From Qipengyuania aquimaris (lineage in GTDB: Bacteria > Pseudomonadota > Alphaproteobacteria > Sphingomonadales > Sphingomonadaceae), in contig NZ_WTYI01000001.1 in the NCBI RefSeq assembly GCF_009827445.1, positions 1,330,381 to 1,394,380 on the forward strand: a DNA stretch of 64,000 nt. Reading direction: 5' to 3'. Positions within the stretch are counted from its first letter, which is position 1. Each line of letters starts with the position of its first letter. The notes beneath the pieces were generated by a model. The model worked only from the letters and a program-made list of their open reading frames with translations. It was not told the DNA's origin and did no database searches. Below are positions 7,712 through 15,856 of the stretch, one piece after another. Both the position numbers and the translations under genes were made by a program.

Positions 7712-8428
7712 GCGCGTCATCTCGTATTTTACCGTCACATTGACGCCGGTGCTGACAAGGCCGGGCTGGACCGGTGCCGACTGATCGGCAGCGGCTTCGA
7801 GAGCCATGGTTCTGACCACGGGGTAATTTCCTTGCGAGCGCCCGGTAATCGTCTCGTTCACTTCGAGCAGGCGAATTCCGGTAAAGCCGGCAAGCTGCGC
7901 GTATTCCAAAGCCTGTTCGCGGCCGCGCTGCATCGCCGTGGCCCTTGCCCGTGCTTTTGCTTCGGTATCGTTTTCGAGGCTGAAGCGCGGCCCGTCGAGA
8001 TTGGTTGCGCCTGCCACCACCAGCGCATCAAGCACTTCGCCGGTTTCGTCGATATCGCGCAGTTTCACGCTGACCCGGTTCATCGCCTGGTAGCCGCGGA
8101 ATACCTGCCGCTGCTGGCGCTGGTCGTAATCGTAGCGCGCATTCAGGTTGATACCGGAGGTCTGGATGTCCCGCTCCGCCACGCCGAGCGCCTTGATCCG
8201 TTCGATCACCTTGCGCATCTCGACCGAGTTCTGCCGCAAAGCTTCGACTGCAGTGGGGGCATTTGTCACCACGCCTGCGCCGACATTGACGATGTCGGGT
8301 TCCGCCTCGATCTGCTCCGAAATACTGAGTTCCACCACGGGGCCGGTGGCGGCGATCTGGACTTCGGCGGCCTGGGCGGTTCCGGCCATGGCAAGGGCTG
8401 CAAGAGCTGGGACGGTATGGCGGATCAT
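7709..8428 (-). CDS. Secreted SIMPL-domain (DUF541) protein
   Basis: The 239-residue protein has a signal peptide (MIRHTVPALAALAMAGTAQA) and a single SIMPL/DUF541 domain. Characteristic segments are VNVGAGVVTNAPTAVEALRQ, GVAERDIQTSGINLNARYDY, the Tyr-rich linker FRGYQAMNRVSVKLRD and a C-terminal ALEAAADQSAPVQPG...VTVKYEM. Relatives include E. coli YggE, a periplasmic protein linked to oxidative-stress tolerance. The molecular function is unknown. The ATG at 8428 is chosen because AAGGAG lies seven bases upstream and the signal peptide starts exactly there. A longer reading from 8479 has neither. It is divergent from the amidohydrolase gene and is followed by the PepSY gene, whose putative operator overlaps its stop. 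Confidence 0.88.
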   Translation of the reverse strand: MIRHTVPALAALAMAGTAQAAEVQIAATGPVVELSISEQIEAEPDIVNVGAGVVTNAPTAVEALRQNSVEMRKVIERIKALGVAERDIQTSGINLNARYDYDQRQQRQVFRGYQAMNRVSVKLRDIDETGEVLDALVVAGATNLDGPRFSLENDTEAKARARATAMQRGREQALEYAQLAGFTGIRLLEVNETITGRSQGNYPVVRTMALEAAADQSAPVQPGLVSTGVNVTVKYEMTR

Positions 8429-8557
8429 GGCGTAACTCCTTTTGTTGAGAGGTGTTTTTCGGCTTCTCACCTTTACCAACGGCTGAACGCGCAGGTTCCC
8501 TTCTTTTCATCTTCGCCCGATGACGGTAGCGCGGGATCCATCTTGAGGGGGACCGGA

Positions 8558-10132
8558 ATGCGGCTTGGCAAATATCTCATCGCGATGGCAGCGGCCATGC
8601 TCTCGAACGGGCTGGCGGCGCAGATGGAGCCGGTGCCCGATATCCAGCCGGGCGAAGCGGAGGGACCGTTCGGGACCCTGATCGTGTCGGGGGCGACCAT
8701 GATCGAAGGATCGGGCGCGCCGCCCATGGGACCTGTCGATATCGTGATCGAAGGCAATCGCATCGCCGCGATCCATGGCGGCGGCGCACCTGCAGATGTG
8801 AAGGCGGCGGCCGAGCGCGTGATCGATGCTACCGGCATGACGGTCTTGCCCGGCTTCGTCGACACGCATGGCCACAATGGCGATCCGTCCAAGGCTGCCC
8901 AGCCCTCCTACGGCTATCGGCTCTGGCTCGCGCACGGTGTCACCAGTGTGCGCGGGGTCAGCTTTTACTTCGGGCCCGGTCAGCCGGATCTGACCGACCG
9001 CCAGCGCAGCGAAGCGAACGAGATCGTCGCCCCGCGCCTGTTCCCCTACGCCGTGTTCGGCGACAAATGGGGCCGCCGCGCTCCGACAACGCCTGCCGAA
9101 GCGCGCGAATGGGTTCGCTGGGCCAAGGCGCAGGGGTTCTGGGGGATCAAGTTCTTCAATTCCGCGATGCCCGACGTGCTCGGCGCCGCTCTCGACGAGG
9201 CCGAAAAACAGGGCATCGGAACGGTCGCCCACCTTGCCCAACCCGGCGTCCAGCGGGTGAATGCGCGCAAGGCTGTCGAACTTGGCCTCGACGGGATCAC
9301 CCATTTTTACGGCCATTTCGAAAGCCTGCTCGATGACAATGCGTTGCCGCGCTATCCGCAAGGCTACAACTATTTCGACGAGCAATCGCGTTTCGCTTGG
9401 GTAGCCCGCCTCGCCGACCAGGTGGTCGAGCCGCACAGCGAGGAATGGGACGCATACATCGACTTTCTCATCGAAAGCGGCGTGACGCTCAGCCCGACCT
9501 TCAACATCTATTCTGCCAGCCGCGATGTGATGGCCGCGAAAAACCGCGACTGGCATGCGCGTTACAGCCTGCCCTCGCTGATGGATTTCTACGCGCCAAG
9601 CGCCACCAATCACGGCAGCTATTACAAGGACTGGAGTACGGAAGACGAGGTCGCCTGGCGCAAATTCTACCGTTACTGGTTCGACCTGACTGCCGAATTC
9701 CACCGCCGCGGCGGGCGCGTCACCGCAGGGAGCGATCCGGGCTACATCTACCAGACTTGGGGCTTCGCCTATATCGGCGAGCTTGAGATGCTGCGCGAGG
9801 CCGGCCTCAGCCCGCTGGAAGTCATCCGCGCTGCAACCACGGCGGGCGCGCAGGAAATCTATGATCCGCGCGGTGAAGAAGCACCGATGGGCACGATCCA
9901 GGTCGGCAAGCTGGCCGATCTTGTGATCGTGCCGGGCAATCCGCTCGACAATCTCAAGCTGCTGTACGGCACCGGTCATACGAAGCTGAACCGCGAGACC
10001 GGCGCGATCGAGCAGGTCGGCGGCGTGCGGTGGACGATCAGGGACGGCATTATCTACGACGCGCCGAAACTGCTCGAAAGCGTCGCCGCAATGGTGGAAA
10101 TGCAGAGAGCTTCGCGCGAAGCCGCCCAGTAG
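8558..10132 (+). CDS. Secreted amidohydrolase
   Basis: The 524-residue protein has a signal peptide (MRLGKYLIAMAAAMLSNGLA) and the amidohydrolase (imidazolonepropionase-like) fold. It has a small beta domain (PVDIVIEGNRIAAI), the metal motif HxH in FVDTHGHNGDP, a later conserved His in the THFYGHFES region, the metal Asp in GRVTAGSDPGY, and the C-terminal beta return (GTIQVGKLADLVIVPGNPL). The substrate is unknown. Secreted members in this group are often peptidases or cyclic amidases, so a periplasmic peptide or amide hydrolase is the fair guess. The ATG at 8558 has GAGGGGG six bases upstream. A much longer open frame begins at 7685, but its first 290 codons are antisense to the SIMPL gene. 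Confidence 0.88.
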   Translation: MRLGKYLIAMAAAMLSNGLAAQMEPVPDIQPGEAEGPFGTLIVSGATMIEGSGAPPMGPVDIVIEGNRIAAIHGGGAPADVKAAAERVIDATGMTVLPGFVDTHGHNGDPSKAAQPSYGYRLWLAHGVTSVRGVSFYFGPGQPDLTDRQRSEANEIVAPRLFPYAVFGDKWGRRAPTTPAEAREWVRWAKAQGFWGIKFFNSAMPDVLGAALDEAEKQGIGTVAHLAQPGVQRVNARKAVELGLDGITHFYGHFESLLDDNALPRYPQGYNYFDEQSRFAWVARLADQVVEPHSEEWDAYIDFLIESGVTLSPTFNIYSASRDVMAAKNRDWHARYSLPSLMDFYAPSATNHGSYYKDWSTEDEVAWRKFYRYWFDLTAEFHRRGGRVTAGSDPGYIYQTWGFAYIGELEMLREAGLSPLEVIRAATTAGAQEIYDPRGEEAPMGTIQVGKLADLVIVPGNPLDNLKLLYGTGHTKLNRETGAIEQVGGVRWTIRDGIIYDAPKLLESVAAMVEMQRASREAAQ

Positions 10133-10175
10133 GCGCTTGCAGCTTGGGGGCGGCGCGACTACCTCGCGCTGCGTT

Positions 10176-11981
10176 ATGGCACAGCCCCCCATCCTCAGCC
10201 TGGAAGGCATGGCCCTGCAACAGGGCGGCAAATGGCTGTTCGGCGGGCCGGATCACGACCCGCTGGACCTGCATATCGGCCCACGCGACAGGATGGCGCT
10301 GATCGGCCGCAACGGTGTGGGCAAGACCACCCTGTTTCGCATGATCGACGGCCAGCTGGAAACCGACGCTGGCACTCGCAAGATCAAGCCCGGAACGCGG
10401 ATTGTCCTGCTTGAACAGGACCCCGACCTTTCGGGCCACGCCACCTTGATGCAGTGGGCGCTGGACGGCACGCACGCCCCGCAGGAACACGAGGTCGAAG
10501 CCATCGCCGGCCAGCTCGGCATCGATATGAGCCGCGCTACCGAAGGCGCAAGCGGCGGCGAGAAGCGCCGTGCAGCGATTGCCCGCGCGCTGGCGCAGGA
10601 TCCCGACCTGCTGTTGATGGACGAGCCGACCAACCACCTCGATCTTGCGGCCATCGAATTTCTCGAAGGCTGGCTCGACCGGTATCGCGGCGCCTTCCTG
10701 GTCATCAGCCACGACCGAACATTCCTCAAGCGCCTGACCCGCGCGACTATCTGGCTCGACCGGGGTAATTTGCGCCGCAAGGAAGTCGGCTTCGGCGGCT
10801 ACGAGGCCTGGGAAGAGCAGGTTTACGCCGAGGAAGCACGCGCAGCTGAAAAGCTCGACGCGAAGCTGAAACTCGAGGCCCACTGGCTCGAACGCGGCGT
10901 CACCGCACGGCGCAAGCGCAATCAGGGCCGCCTGGAAAAGCTGTGGCAGATGCGCGCGCAGCGAGCCTCGATGATCGCCAGTGCAGGCACCGCAAAGCTG
11001 AAGCTGGCTACGGAAGAAGATTTCAAGTCGAAGTCGGTCATCGTCGCAGAAGGGATCACCAAGTCATACGGCGACCGCACGATCATCAAGCCGTTCAACC
11101 TGCGCATCCAGCGCGGCGACCGCATCGGGATCGTCGGCTCCAACGGCGCAGGCAAGACCACGCTGCTCAAGATGCTGACCGGCGAACTGGAGCCCGACAG
11201 CGGCACGGTGGAAATCGCCAAGACGCTTACCGGCGTGATGATCGACCAGCAGCGCCAACTGCTGACCGACGAGAAAACCGTCCGCCATGTGCTGGCAGAA
11301 GGCGGCGACTGGATCGATGTGCGCGGCGTGCGCAAGCACGTTCAAGGCTATCTCAAGGAGTTCTTGTTCGACCCCAAGATCGTCGACATGAAGGTGTCGG
11401 TTCTCTCCGGCGGCGAACGTTCGCGGCTGCTGCTGGCGCGCGAGTTCGCGAAGGCATCGAACCTCCTCGTGCTGGACGAGCCGACCAACGATCTCGACCT
11501 CGAAACGCTGGACCTCTTGCAGGAAGTTATCGCCGATTACGAAGGCACCGTGCTGATCGTCAGCCACGATCGCGACTTCCTCGATCGCACCGTCACCATC
11601 ACACTCGGCCTCGACGGGACCGGCAAGGTCGATGTCGTGGCCGGCGGGTACGAAGACTGGGAAAAGAAACGGCGCGCCCCTGTCGAGCGGAAGGAAAAAA
11701 GACAGGACAAGCCCGCTTCGAAGCCTGCCGAGCAAGCCAGGACGAAGCCGACCAAGCTATCCTACAAGGACCAGCGCGATCTGGAACTGCTGCCTGCACG
11801 TATCGAGGAGTTGGAAGCGGCTATCGCGAAGGGCGAGACCATCCTTTCCGATCCCGATCTCTACTCCAAGGATCCCAAGAAATTCGCCACGATCAGCGAG
11901 GGGATCGAGAACGCTCGCACCGAAAAGGACGCGGCCGAAGAACGCTGGCTGATGCTGGCGGAAATGGCAGAGACCCTTTGA
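10176..11981 (+). CDS. uup: ABC-F family ATPase, Uup-like
   Basis: The 601-residue soluble protein has two ATP-binding cassettes and no membrane domain. The first has Walker A GRNGVGKTT, signature ASGGEKRR and Walker B LLLMDEPTNHLDL. The second has Walker A GSNGAGKTT, signature LSGGERSR and Walker B LLVLDEPTNDLDL. The ABC-F linker lies between them, and a charged C-terminal coiled coil (about 500-601) is the mark of Uup rather than EttA. Uup-type factors act at the ribosome or on branched DNA intermediates. The ATG at 10176 gives the conserved start MAQPPILSLEGMALQQGG. The stop overlaps the TTG start of the next gene (TTGA). Confidence 0.93.
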   Translation: MAQPPILSLEGMALQQGGKWLFGGPDHDPLDLHIGPRDRMALIGRNGVGKTTLFRMIDGQLETDAGTRKIKPGTRIVLLEQDPDLSGHATLMQWALDGTHAPQEHEVEAIAGQLGIDMSRATEGASGGEKRRAAIARALAQDPDLLLMDEPTNHLDLAAIEFLEGWLDRYRGAFLVISHDRTFLKRLTRATIWLDRGNLRRKEVGFGGYEAWEEQVYAEEARAAEKLDAKLKLEAHWLERGVTARRKRNQGRLEKLWQMRAQRASMIASAGTAKLKLATEEDFKSKSVIVAEGITKSYGDRTIIKPFNLRIQRGDRIGIVGSNGAGKTTLLKMLTGELEPDSGTVEIAKTLTGVMIDQQRQLLTDEKTVRHVLAEGGDWIDVRGVRKHVQGYLKEFLFDPKIVDMKVSVLSGGERSRLLLAREFAKASNLLVLDEPTNDLDLETLDLLQEVIADYEGTVLIVSHDRDFLDRTVTITLGLDGTGKVDVVAGGYEDWEKKRRAPVERKEKRQDKPASKPAEQARTKPTKLSYKDQRDLELLPARIEELEAAIAKGETILSDPDLYSKDPKKFATISEGIENARTEKDAAEERWLMLAEMAETL

Positions 11982-12556
11982 GCGCAGAAGCGCTTGCGTC
12001 ACGGATCGCAGCTTGCCGGCTGTGCGAAAAGCACTTGCCCCACGGCGTGCGTCCCGTCGCCAGCTTTTCGCCCAACGCACGCCTTCTCATCATCGGCCAG
12101 GCGCCCGGATCGAAAGTCCATGAAAGCGGCATTCCGTGGGACGATGCGAGCGGTGACCGGCTGCGCGAATGGACTGGCCTCACCAAGGAGCAGATGTACG
12201 ATCCACAGCAGGTTGCGCTCGTCCCGATGGGCTTCTGCTATCCGGGCAAGGCCAGCGGAGGTGACAAGCCACCCCGGCCCGAATGTGCGCCCCAATGGCA
12301 TGAAAACGTGCTCGAGATACTGCCCGAAGACCGTCTCACACTGCTCGTTGGAACCCATGCGCAAAGTTACTACCTGCCGCAGACACGCAAGCTGTCGATG
12401 ACCGAGCGGGTTCGAAACTTCGAAGACTACCTGCCGGACTTTCTACCACTGCCCCACCCTGCGTGGCGTTCCACATTATGGATGCGGCAGAACCCGTGGT
12501 TCGAAGAGCGGATCCTGCCGCGGCTGCGCCAGCTGCTCGCTCACCGGATCCGGTAA
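11978..12556 (+). CDS. Uracil-DNA glycosylase superfamily protein
   Basis: The 192-residue product belongs to the uracil-DNA glycosylase fold. It has motif A GQAPGSKVHESGIPWDD followed by SGDRLREW, and motif B LPHPAWRSTLW near residue 160. The N-terminal CRLC pair recalls the [4Fe-4S] family 4/5 enzymes, but the two further cysteines needed for a cluster are absent. It therefore matches the small, less-characterised cluster-free branch. DNA repair activity is inferred, not shown. The start is a TTG overlapping the uup stop, which gives translational coupling. It ends by running 16 bases into the convergent DUF6456 gene. Confidence 0.8.
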   Translation: MSAEALASRIAACRLCEKHLPHGVRPVASFSPNARLLIIGQAPGSKVHESGIPWDDASGDRLREWTGLTKEQMYDPQQVALVPMGFCYPGKASGGDKPPRPECAPQWHENVLEILPEDRLTLLVGTHAQSYYLPQTRKLSMTERVRNFEDYLPDFLPLPHPAWRSTLWMRQNPWFEERILPRLRQLLAHRIR

Positions 12557-13014
12557 AAATCAGCCACCCGATCCAGCGCAAGACGCAGGACCAGCTTCCC
12601 GCTCCTGGCGGGCCAGCCGAGGCCCTTCTCGGAATGGGACAGGCTCCCGCAATTGCAGACGACATGCCACAGGACATCCTTCAGGCCGCTCCCTGCCTGC
12701 GCCATCGCAGCATCGAAGCGTGCGCGGGCCGCGAGCTGGCGCTCACCCGGCGTCATGCCGTCACCGCCCCCACCGTCCACGCGCACCGGGTCCCAGCGCA
12801 TCGTCATCCCCGGCGCAACCTGCGCACGCTCATAGTCCGATCGGAGCCGCTCGCCCGCATCAAACAGGCGGTCATCGATATGCCCGCGCGCATGAAGCCA
12901 TGATAGCGGCGACTCGGCCAAATTCACCGTAACGGTTCGCTTCTTGCCCTTTGCAGCGCCTTTTGCGCGAGGCCCCTCTTCGGTCAGTTCCCGCTCGCTT
13001 AGTTCCCTTCGCAT
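12541..13014 (-). CDS. DUF6456-type protein, possible DNA-binding regulator
   Basis: The 157-residue protein has a basic, disordered-looking N-terminus (KGAAKGKKR). A conserved C-terminal domain of about 115 residues starts at ESPLSWLHARGHIDDRLFDAG and ends in LDRVADFYRI. This pattern is that of the alphaproteobacterial DUF6456 family, a helical domain with unknown function that is often annotated as helix-turn-helix. The ATG at 13014 is preferred because AGGAG lies seven bases upstream. An earlier start at 13050 has no such site. It is divergent from the XRE regulator gene, with 91 bases between the starts, so a shared control region is likely. Confidence 0.75.
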   Translation of the reverse strand: MRRELSERELTEEGPRAKGAAKGKKRTVTVNLAESPLSWLHARGHIDDRLFDAGERLRSDYERAQVAPGMTMRWDPVRVDGGGGDGMTPGERQLAARARFDAAMAQAGSGLKDVLWHVVCNCGSLSHSEKGLGWPARSGKLVLRLALDRVADFYRIR

Positions 13015-13052
13015 ACCCGATCTCCTTGCCTGTGGAGAGATCGCTTGCATAT

Positions 13053-13092
13053 TTTCGGTTAGTGTAGGAAAGTCGAAAAACCATTTCGGTTA
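13053..13092. promoter_or_regulatory. Direct repeat in the DUF6456/XRE divergent promoter
   Basis: TTTCGGTTA occurs at 13053-13061 and 13084-13092, a start-to-start distance of 31 bases or three helical turns, in the 91-base gap between two divergent genes. One encodes an XRE regulator. Phased repeats in such a place are typical of autoregulation. Confidence 0.35.
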
Positions 13093-13105
13093 CTGGAGAA
13101 GGTGG

Positions 13106-13678
13106 TTGATCAACCGTATCCGCGACATCCGCAAGCAGAAGGGCTGGACACTGGCCGATCTGGCAGAGGCTTGCGACCCGCCCACCACGCCGCAGACCGT
13201 CGGTCGGCTCGAGACCGGAATGCGGAACCTGTCACTTAAATGGATGGAACGGATTGCTGATGCCTTGGGCGTAGAGCCGGAAGTGCTCGTCCGCTCCGAA
13301 AAAGCCGCCCATCCGCAAGTTGTCGCCCATCTCGGCAAGGATGGGCCAGAGGCGCTGGAGACAACCCGCGATGCATTGCTCGCGACCGATCTTGGATCGG
13401 ACGGCGCCCTGATAGTCCTGACTATCGAATATCCGCATGGGGAATATCGCCCCGGGGATCAGTTGTGGCTGCGCCAGATCGATCCGGAAGATGCCGGACG
13501 CGCGGTGAACCGCGACGTGCTCGTCCCGCGCAAGGCCGGGCGCTTCTCCTTCGGCCGGTTGATCGATCGGCAGGGCAGCCTCGTGGGTATCCTGCCGCCG
13601 GGCCACGGAGAAAAGCAGCAGGTGGTCGACAGCCCGCCCTGGATCGGTGTCGCCGAAATGCTGGTCCGCCGGCTGTGA
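13106..13678 (+). CDS. XRE-family transcriptional regulator with LexA-like C-terminal domain
   Basis: The 190-residue protein has an N-terminal helix-turn-helix of the XRE type (IRKQKGWTLADLAEACDPPTTPQTVGRLETG, 20 residues of which form the HTH core; then WMERIADALGVEPEVL). Its C-terminal part of about 110 residues, with YRPGDQLWLRQI and a GRLIDRQGSLVGILPP segment, resembles S24/LexA-type domains but shows no obvious Ser-Lys catalytic pair. It may be a non-cleaving repressor. The start is TTG at 13106 with GGAG seven bases upstream. No in-frame ATG precedes the HTH. Its stop overlaps the GTG of the next gene (GTGA). Confidence 0.82.
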   Translation: MINRIRDIRKQKGWTLADLAEACDPPTTPQTVGRLETGMRNLSLKWMERIADALGVEPEVLVRSEKAAHPQVVAHLGKDGPEALETTRDALLATDLGSDGALIVLTIEYPHGEYRPGDQLWLRQIDPEDAGRAVNRDVLVPRKAGRFSFGRLIDRQGSLVGILPPGHGEKQQVVDSPPWIGVAEMLVRRL

Positions 13679-14871
13679 CCTCTCCCAAACCGCGGCGGGC
13701 GTTGGTCCTGTCGACATTGTGGCCAAATGCATCAGCACCAAGGTTTGGCACTTTCGTCGCACGCTCGATTGAGGCACTCGGAAAGCATACGGACTGGGAG
13801 CCTGTCGTCGTCAACCCAATCGGCCTGCCTCCATTGGCGCTCGGGCGGTATCGCGAGGCGAAGGAGGCCGCCGTCGATGGCTTGGAAAACGGTGTAGCTG
13901 TCCATCGCCCGACGTTTCGCCTCCTTCCCAAGGTGGGAGGTCGTCTGAATCCCCGCCTGATCGCCAAGGCCGTAATGCCTCTGGCAGAAAGACTGCACGA
14001 AGAGCAGCCGTTCGACCTGGTCGATGCGCAGTTTTTCTACCCGGACGGCCCAGCCGCTGCCCGCATCGCAGCTGAGCTCGGTCTTCCCCTCTCGATCAAG
14101 GCGCGGGGGGCGGATATCCATTATTGGGGCGGCCGCAGCTATGGTGCGCACGCGCTCAAAACTGCTGCCCAGCAGGCTGCCGGTCTGCTCAGCGTTTCCG
14201 ACGCATTGGCGGACGACATGGCTGCGCTGGGCATGGACCGCGCCAAGATCGCGATCCATCGCACGGGCCTCGACCGCGACCGGTTCCGGCCGCTCGGCCA
14301 TACCCAATTGCGAAACCGCCTCGGCAACGAGCTCGGCATCGAGATCGGCGAAAACGACCAACTCATCGCCACCGTCGGGGCCCTCATCGAACGCAAGGGG
14401 CAGGCGTTGGTCATAAAGGCTCTGACCGACCTGCCTGGCGCTCGCCTCCTGCTGGTCGGCAAGGGAGAGGACGAGGCCAGCCTGCGCGCCCTTGCAAGAT
14501 CGGAAGGCGTGGCCGATCGCGTCCACTTCCTCGGTAGCGTGGATCACGACCTGTTGCCGATCATCCTGTCCGCCGCCGACGTGATGGCCCTGCCATCTGC
14601 CAGCGAGGGGCTTGCCAATGCATGGATCGAGGCGCTGGCCTGCGGCACGCCCGTCGTCATTACCGACGCTGGCGGTGCGCGCGAAGTGGTGAATACGCCC
14701 GCCGCAGGAGTCATCGTCGCCCGGCGAACCGACGCCGTGCGCGAAGGCATCAGGCTGGTCTTGCAAAACAGGCGGCCACCCCTGGAGGTAGCCGCCTGTG
14801 TCGACGCTTATAGCTGGGAGGCTAACGGCAAGGCGCTAGGCGCGCACTACGATCGCCTCGTCGAGGGTTAG
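13675..14871 (+). CDS. Glycosyltransferase family 4 protein
   Basis: The 398-residue enzyme is a GT-B-fold glycosyltransferase. The N-terminal acceptor domain begins TSPKPRRALVLS with the Rossmann pattern. The donor domain has the motif VGALIERKGQALVIKAL, LLVGKGEDEASL, and the nucleotide-sugar signature PSASEGLANAWIEALACGTPVV with the EX7E pair. The sugar and acceptor are unknown. A role in exopolysaccharide or cell-surface glycan is likely. It starts at GTG 13675 inside the XRE stop and ends 4 bases into the convergent secF gene. It has no signal peptide or membrane helix. Confidence 0.88.
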   Translation: MTSPKPRRALVLSTLWPNASAPRFGTFVARSIEALGKHTDWEPVVVNPIGLPPLALGRYREAKEAAVDGLENGVAVHRPTFRLLPKVGGRLNPRLIAKAVMPLAERLHEEQPFDLVDAQFFYPDGPAAARIAAELGLPLSIKARGADIHYWGGRSYGAHALKTAAQQAAGLLSVSDALADDMAALGMDRAKIAIHRTGLDRDRFRPLGHTQLRNRLGNELGIEIGENDQLIATVGALIERKGQALVIKALTDLPGARLLLVGKGEDEASLRALARSEGVADRVHFLGSVDHDLLPIILSAADVMALPSASEGLANAWIEALACGTPVVITDAGGAREVVNTPAAGVIVARRTDAVREGIRLVLQNRRPPLEVAACVDAYSWEANGKALGAHYDRLVEG

Positions 14872-15845
14872 ACCTCGCCGCGCGCGATGCGCTCCTGCTT
14901 GTCGGCAACTGTTTCTTCCGGAACGAAGCTGTCCGAATTGACACCCATCCAGATGAGCAGCGGCGCGGCCATGTAGACCGAGCTGTACGTACCCACGAAG
15001 AGGCCGAGCGTGATCGCAGCGGTGAGGCCGAAAAGACTCGCGGGGCCGATCAGCAGCAGCGGCAGCAGAGCCACAAGCAGCGTCAGCGAGGTCATGACGG
15101 TACGCGCCAAGGTTTCGTTGACCGAGAGGTCGAGTAGCTCTGGCACCGGCATCTTGCGGTACTTCTTCAGGTTCTCACGGATTCGGTCGTAGACGACGAT
15201 CGTATCGTTCAAGGAGTAACCGATGATGGCCAGGATCGCGGCGATGATCTGCAAGCTGAATTCCAACTGGAACAGCGCGAACATTCCTAATGCCAGGCTG
15301 ACATCGTGGAACAGGGCAAACAGCGCGCCGACCCCGAACTGCCATTCGAAGCGGATCCAGATATAGAGCGCCACGGCCAGCATGGCGGCCACCAGCGCAA
15401 ACACCGCATCCTCGCGGAATTCACCCGAAACCTTGCCGGACACGTTGTCGTTCCCGTCGAGGCGGAAGTCGGGATAATTGCCCTTCAACTCGTCCACAAC
15501 CGCATTGGCGGCGGCCTGGGCGGCGTCCTTGTCGGCAGCAACCTCGTCGGGCAGGCGAACGCGGATCGAAACCTGGTTATCCTCGCCAAAGCGTTGGACC
15601 ACCGGGGAGCCATATCCAAGGCCCTCTACATCCTGCCGCAGCTGCGCCACCGGGGCTTCGCTGCGTTCGGTGAAGGTCGCCCGGACCTCGAGTCCGCCGG
15701 CAAAATCCACACCGTAATTGAGACCCTTGGTCATGACGAGCGCCCAGCTCGCCGCGATCAGCAGGATGCTGACCACGAAAAAGGGCACACGCCACTTGAG
15801 GAACTTGATGTTGGTATCGTCGGGGACGAGCTTGAGAAGTTTCAT
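14868..15845 (-). CDS. secF: Protein translocase accessory subunit SecF
   Basis: The 325-residue membrane protein has six predicted helices. The N-terminal helix follows KFLKWR, the periplasmic P1 region has the conserved GVDFAGG, and the later helices include GYSLNDTIVVYDRIRE, the SecF/RND signature. The ATG at 15845 has GAGGAAA about six bases upstream. A longer frame from 15908 adds only non-conserved residues. SecF works with SecD and YajC to drive late Sec translocation with the proton gradient. It follows secD by 11 bases. Its 3' end overlaps the glycosyltransferase by 4 bases. Confidence 0.95.
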   Translation of the reverse strand: MKLLKLVPDDTNIKFLKWRVPFFVVSILLIAASWALVMTKGLNYGVDFAGGLEVRATFTERSEAPVAQLRQDVEGLGYGSPVVQRFGEDNQVSIRVRLPDEVAADKDAAQAAANAVVDELKGNYPDFRLDGNDNVSGKVSGEFREDAVFALVAAMLAVALYIWIRFEWQFGVGALFALFHDVSLALGMFALFQLEFSLQIIAAILAIIGYSLNDTIVVYDRIRENLKKYRKMPVPELLDLSVNETLARTVMTSLTLLVALLPLLLIGPASLFGLTAAITLGLFVGTYSSVYMAAPLLIWMGVNSDSFVPEETVADKQERIARGEV

Positions 15846-15856
15846 CGTCCGTTTCC

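Noticed and set aside
7685..8557. N-terminal 291-codon extension of the amidohydrolase
   Set aside because: It is antisense to the SIMPL gene. The signal peptide and ribosome-binding site place the start at 8558.
8507..10231. Minus-strand frame of 574 residues
   Set aside because: Antisense to the amidohydrolase, which has a signal peptide, a ribosome-binding site and metal motifs.
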